This document shows positions 61,993 through 64,000 of a stretch of 64,000 nt of DNA, one piece after another. This stretch comes from Nocardioides zhouii (GTDB lineage Bacteria > Actinomycetota > Actinomycetes > Propionibacteriales > Nocardioidaceae). The stretch lies in the NCBI RefSeq assembly GCF_004137345.1, contig NZ_SDWV01000004.1, positions 1 through 64,000 on the forward strand, written 5' to 3'. Below the pieces are notes generated by a model. That model was not told the origin of the DNA and did not search any database. It saw nothing but the letters and a program-made list of their open reading frames with translations. Every line of letters starts with the position of its first letter. The stretch's first letter is position 1. Made by a program: the position numbers and the translations under genes.

Positions 61993-63174
61993 ATGGATAG
62001 GCTCACCGGCGTGGAGACCCGCCCCACCGCCTCGCAGACCCAGCCAGAGCTGCGCTGGGTCGATCACGCATGGCGTGACCTGCTCTGCGTCGCCTTCTCG
62101 GTGATGGTGTGGCAGACGGTCGCCGGGGTCGAGTGGCGCGAGCACCGGGCCCTCTTCTTCGTCGAGGTCGTGCTCGGCGTCGCGGCCCTGGTGCTCGTCC
62201 ACTTCCGCCGTCGAGCACCGGTGCGCGTCGCGCTGGTGATCGCCGCGATGAGCGCGGTGTCGGGACTGGCTGCCGGGCCGGCGACGCTCGCCGCCGTGTC
62301 GGTGGCGACCCGGCGCGACGTAGGCCAGGTGCTGCTGGTCGGCATCGCGAACTTCGTGGCGGCCCAGACCTGGACGACGCTCGCTCCCTTCGAGGACAAC
62401 GACCTGCTCGTCACCACGCTCGTCAACGTCGCGGTCAACGCCGGGATGATGGGTTGGGGCCTCTACATCGGCACCCGGCGCGAGGTGATGTGGAGCCTCC
62501 GGACCCGCGCCGAGCGCGCCGAGACGGAGCAGGACCTGCGGCTGGCGCAGGCCCGCTCCACCGAACGGGCGCGCATCGCGCGCGAGATGCACGACGTGCT
62601 GGCCCACCGCATCACCCAGGTCTCGATGCAGGCAGGGGCGCTCGCGTTCCGCGAGGACCTCGACGGCGACCGGTTGCGTGAGGGCCTGGGCCAGATCCAG
62701 GGTCAGGCCAACGACGCGCTCCACGAGCTGCGCGACGTGCTGGGCGTGCTGCGTGAGGACGACCCCGGACCGCCCACCGCCCGGCCGCAGCCGACGTACG
62801 GAGACATCGCCGCGCTGGTCGACGAGGCCCGGACTCTGGGCCTCGACGTCGACTGGTCCGACACCGTCGACGCCGCGACTCCCGTGCCTCCCGCCACCGG
62901 CCGCACCGTCTACCGGATCGTCCAGGAGGGCATCACCAACGTACGCAAGCACGCGCCCGGCTCGGTGGTCGCGATCAGCTCGACCGGCGGCCCTCGCGCC
63001 GGGATCACGGTCGTGCTGGCCAACCCGATCGGCGAGCGCGCGAGTGCCGCCCCGGGTGCCGGCCTCGGCCTGGTGGGACTGCGCGAGCGCACCGAGCTGC
63101 GTGGCGGGCGGCTCGACCAGCGCACCGAGGGTGCGACGTTCGTCCTGGAGGCGTGGCTACCGTGGACAGCGTGA
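61993..63174 (+). CDS. NarL-type sensor histidine kinase
   Basis: 393 residues. Four hydrophobic segments (about 27-155), then HisKA_3 dimerisation with phospho-acceptor His200 in REMHDVLAHRITQVS, and a HATPase_c domain with GITNVRKHA and GLGLVGLRERTELRGG. ATG 61993 has GGAGG 4 nt upstream. An equally arranged alternative is GTG 62011, which has TAGGCT 7 nt upstream. Pairs with the response regulator by a 4-nt overlap. Signal unknown. Confidence 0.92.
   Translation: MDRLTGVETRPTASQTQPELRWVDHAWRDLLCVAFSVMVWQTVAGVEWREHRALFFVEVVLGVAALVLVHFRRRAPVRVALVIAAMSAVSGLAAGPATLAAVSVATRRDVGQVLLVGIANFVAAQTWTTLAPFEDNDLLVTTLVNVAVNAGMMGWGLYIGTRREVMWSLRTRAERAETEQDLRLAQARSTERARIAREMHDVLAHRITQVSMQAGALAFREDLDGDRLREGLGQIQGQANDALHELRDVLGVLREDDPGPPTARPQPTYGDIAALVDEARTLGLDVDWSDTVDAATPVPPATGRTVYRIVQEGITNVRKHAPGSVVAISSTGGPRAGITVVLANPIGERASAAPGAGLGLVGLRERTELRGGRLDQRTEGATFVLEAWLPWTA
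61998..62003 (+). promoter_or_regulatory. Alternative -10 TAGGCT for the kinase gene
   Basis: TAGGCT sits 7 nt before GTG 62011, inside the coding sequence of the longer ATG 61993 form. Confidence 0.35.
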
Positions 63175-63821
63175 TCCGGGTGCTGCTCGTCGACGACGAC
63201 CCGCTGGTGCGGTCGGCGCTGGCGCTGATGCTGGGCGGGCAGCGCGACATCGACGTGGTCGGCGAGGCGCCCAACGGCCAGGTCGGCCTCGACCTCGTCA
63301 CCGAGCTCGATCCCGACGTCGTGCTGATGGACATCCGGATGCCCGTGATGGATGGCCTCGAGGCCACGGTGGCGCTGCACCAGCGCCCGTCTCCCCCGTC
63401 GGTCGTCGTGCTCACGACCTTCGACGCCGACGACCACGTGGTGCGGGCGGTCGCCGCCGGCGCGGACGGCTTCCTGCTGAAGGACACCCCGCCGGGCGAC
63501 ATCGTCCAGGCCATCCGGACGGTCGCCGCGGGCGACGCGATGCTGTCGCCGTCGGCGACCCGCAGCATCGTCTCGCGGCTGCGCAGCTCGGCCTCCACCG
63601 ATCGCTCGACCACGGCCGCCGAGCGGTTGACGGTCCTCACCGAGCGGGAGCTGGAGGTCGCCGTCTGCGTCGGACGCGGGCTGAGCAACTCCGAGATCGC
63701 CTCGGAGCTCTACCTGTCGATCCCGACCGTGAAGTCACACGTGTCGCGACTGCTCACCAAGCTCGACAGCAACAACCGCGTGCAAGTGGCGATGGTCGTG
63801 CACGACGCCGGTCTCGTCTAG
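63171..63821 (+). CDS. NarL/FixJ-family response regulator
   Basis: 216 residues: receiver domain with acidic pocket DDD (8-10) and phospho-acceptor Asp54 in LMDIRMP, then a LuxR-type HTH (LTERELEVAVCVGRGLSNSEIASELYLSIPTVKSHVSRLLTKL, about 150-195). GTG 63171 overlaps the kinase TGA by 4 nt; GTG 63162 has GGAGG 10 nt upstream and is an alternative. Its TAG overlaps the convergent MBL gene stop in a shared CTAG. Confidence 0.93.
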   Translation: MIRVLLVDDDPLVRSALALMLGGQRDIDVVGEAPNGQVGLDLVTELDPDVVLMDIRMPVMDGLEATVALHQRPSPPSVVVLTTFDADDHVVRAVAAGADGFLLKDTPPGDIVQAIRTVAAGDAMLSPSATRSIVSRLRSSASTDRSTTAAERLTVLTERELEVAVCVGRGLSNSEIASELYLSIPTVKSHVSRLLTKLDSNNRVQVAMVVHDAGLV

Positions 63822-64000
63822 ATCTCGTACGTCGCCCCGGCGCGGGCCACCTCGAGCGGTCCGGACCACTCTCCGCGGGCCTCGGCCTCGGCGACGGCGG
63901 GGTCGTGCCACGGCGGCACGTGGGTGAGGACGAGGCGCCCGACCCCGGCGCGGGCCGCCGTACGTCCGCAGTCGGCGCCGGTGAGGTGCAGGTCGGGCGG
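63818..64000 (-). CDS. MBL-fold metallo-hydrolase, C-terminal part
   Basis: 60 residues reaching the window end: DLHLTGADCGRTAARAGV and LVLTHVPPWHDP are the last metal-binding part of a metallo-beta-lactamase-fold hydrolase of the RNase Z-like type that usually sits upstream of rph in actinobacteria. It is truncated by the window. Confidence 0.75.
   Translation of the reverse strand, partial: PPDLHLTGADCGRTAARAGVGRLVLTHVPPWHDPAVAEAEARGEWSGPLEVARAGATYEI

Overview
The window is very GC-rich and gene-dense. Its gene content points to an actinobacterium, most likely a member of the Propionibacteriales such as Nocardioides (inference; no rRNA is present). Supporting signs are the clpP1-clpP2-clpX-tig chaperone/protease block, a ClgR-type operator, a DUF222/HNH (13E12) gene with an LexA box, a nickel transporter gene with a Nur-type box, a relative of the mycothiol-dependent enzyme Rv2466c, truncated haemoglobin O, DUF3618 and DUF5130 proteins, and more than twenty genes with a TANNNT hexamer 6-9 nt before the start codon (leaderless arrangement).

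Layout. 1-6.2 kb: end of an unknown gene, folC, a secreted protein, a GNAT enzyme and an archaeal-type valS. 6.2-13 kb: a coiled-coil membrane protein, clpX, clpP2, clpP1, a divergent MarR/phosphotransferase pair with operators over both starts, and tig. 13-20 kb: tRNA-Pro and tRNA-Gly, an rpiB-nei-PP2C phosphatase operon, a glycerophosphodiesterase, the SOS-box HNH gene, and a LURP-like/esterase/DUF3626 operon. 20-31 kb: metG, an Rv2466c-like protein divergent from pepN, DUF5130, MscS, HbO, a double-hotdog thioesterase, a TetR pair, a thiolase and a MarR. 31-41 kb: ettA, an SSB paralogue, a PrsW protease with two dynamin-like GTPases, aminopeptidase P and rlmC. 41-52 kb: a secreted protein, a frameshifted dicarboxylate symporter, tRNA-Arg, adenosine deaminase, a MauE/DsbA redox pair, orn, tRNA-His, a MerR-PP2C fusion, FUSC, universal stress protein, FAD oxidoreductase and tRNA-Lys. 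52-64 kb: GH16 glycosidase, amidase, acyltransferase, a frameshifted flavin monooxygenase in a DUF3618/GroES-like operon, a NiCoT nickel transporter with bcp, tRNA-Leu, a BASS transporter, rdgB and rph, a two-component system and the end of an MBL-fold gene.

The window is mostly chromosomal housekeeping sequence. I found no CRISPR array, prophage, integrase or complete insertion sequence, and no obvious new defence or biosynthetic system. The most interesting signals are regulatory: sequence-supported ClgR, Nur, LexA, MarR and TetR-type operators, the leaderless-promoter pattern, and families of long palindromes between genes. Protein-level oddities are the MerR-PP2C fusion, the one-cysteine Rv2466c relative, the archaeal-type ValRS, and two single-base frameshifts that could be real mutations or assembly errors.
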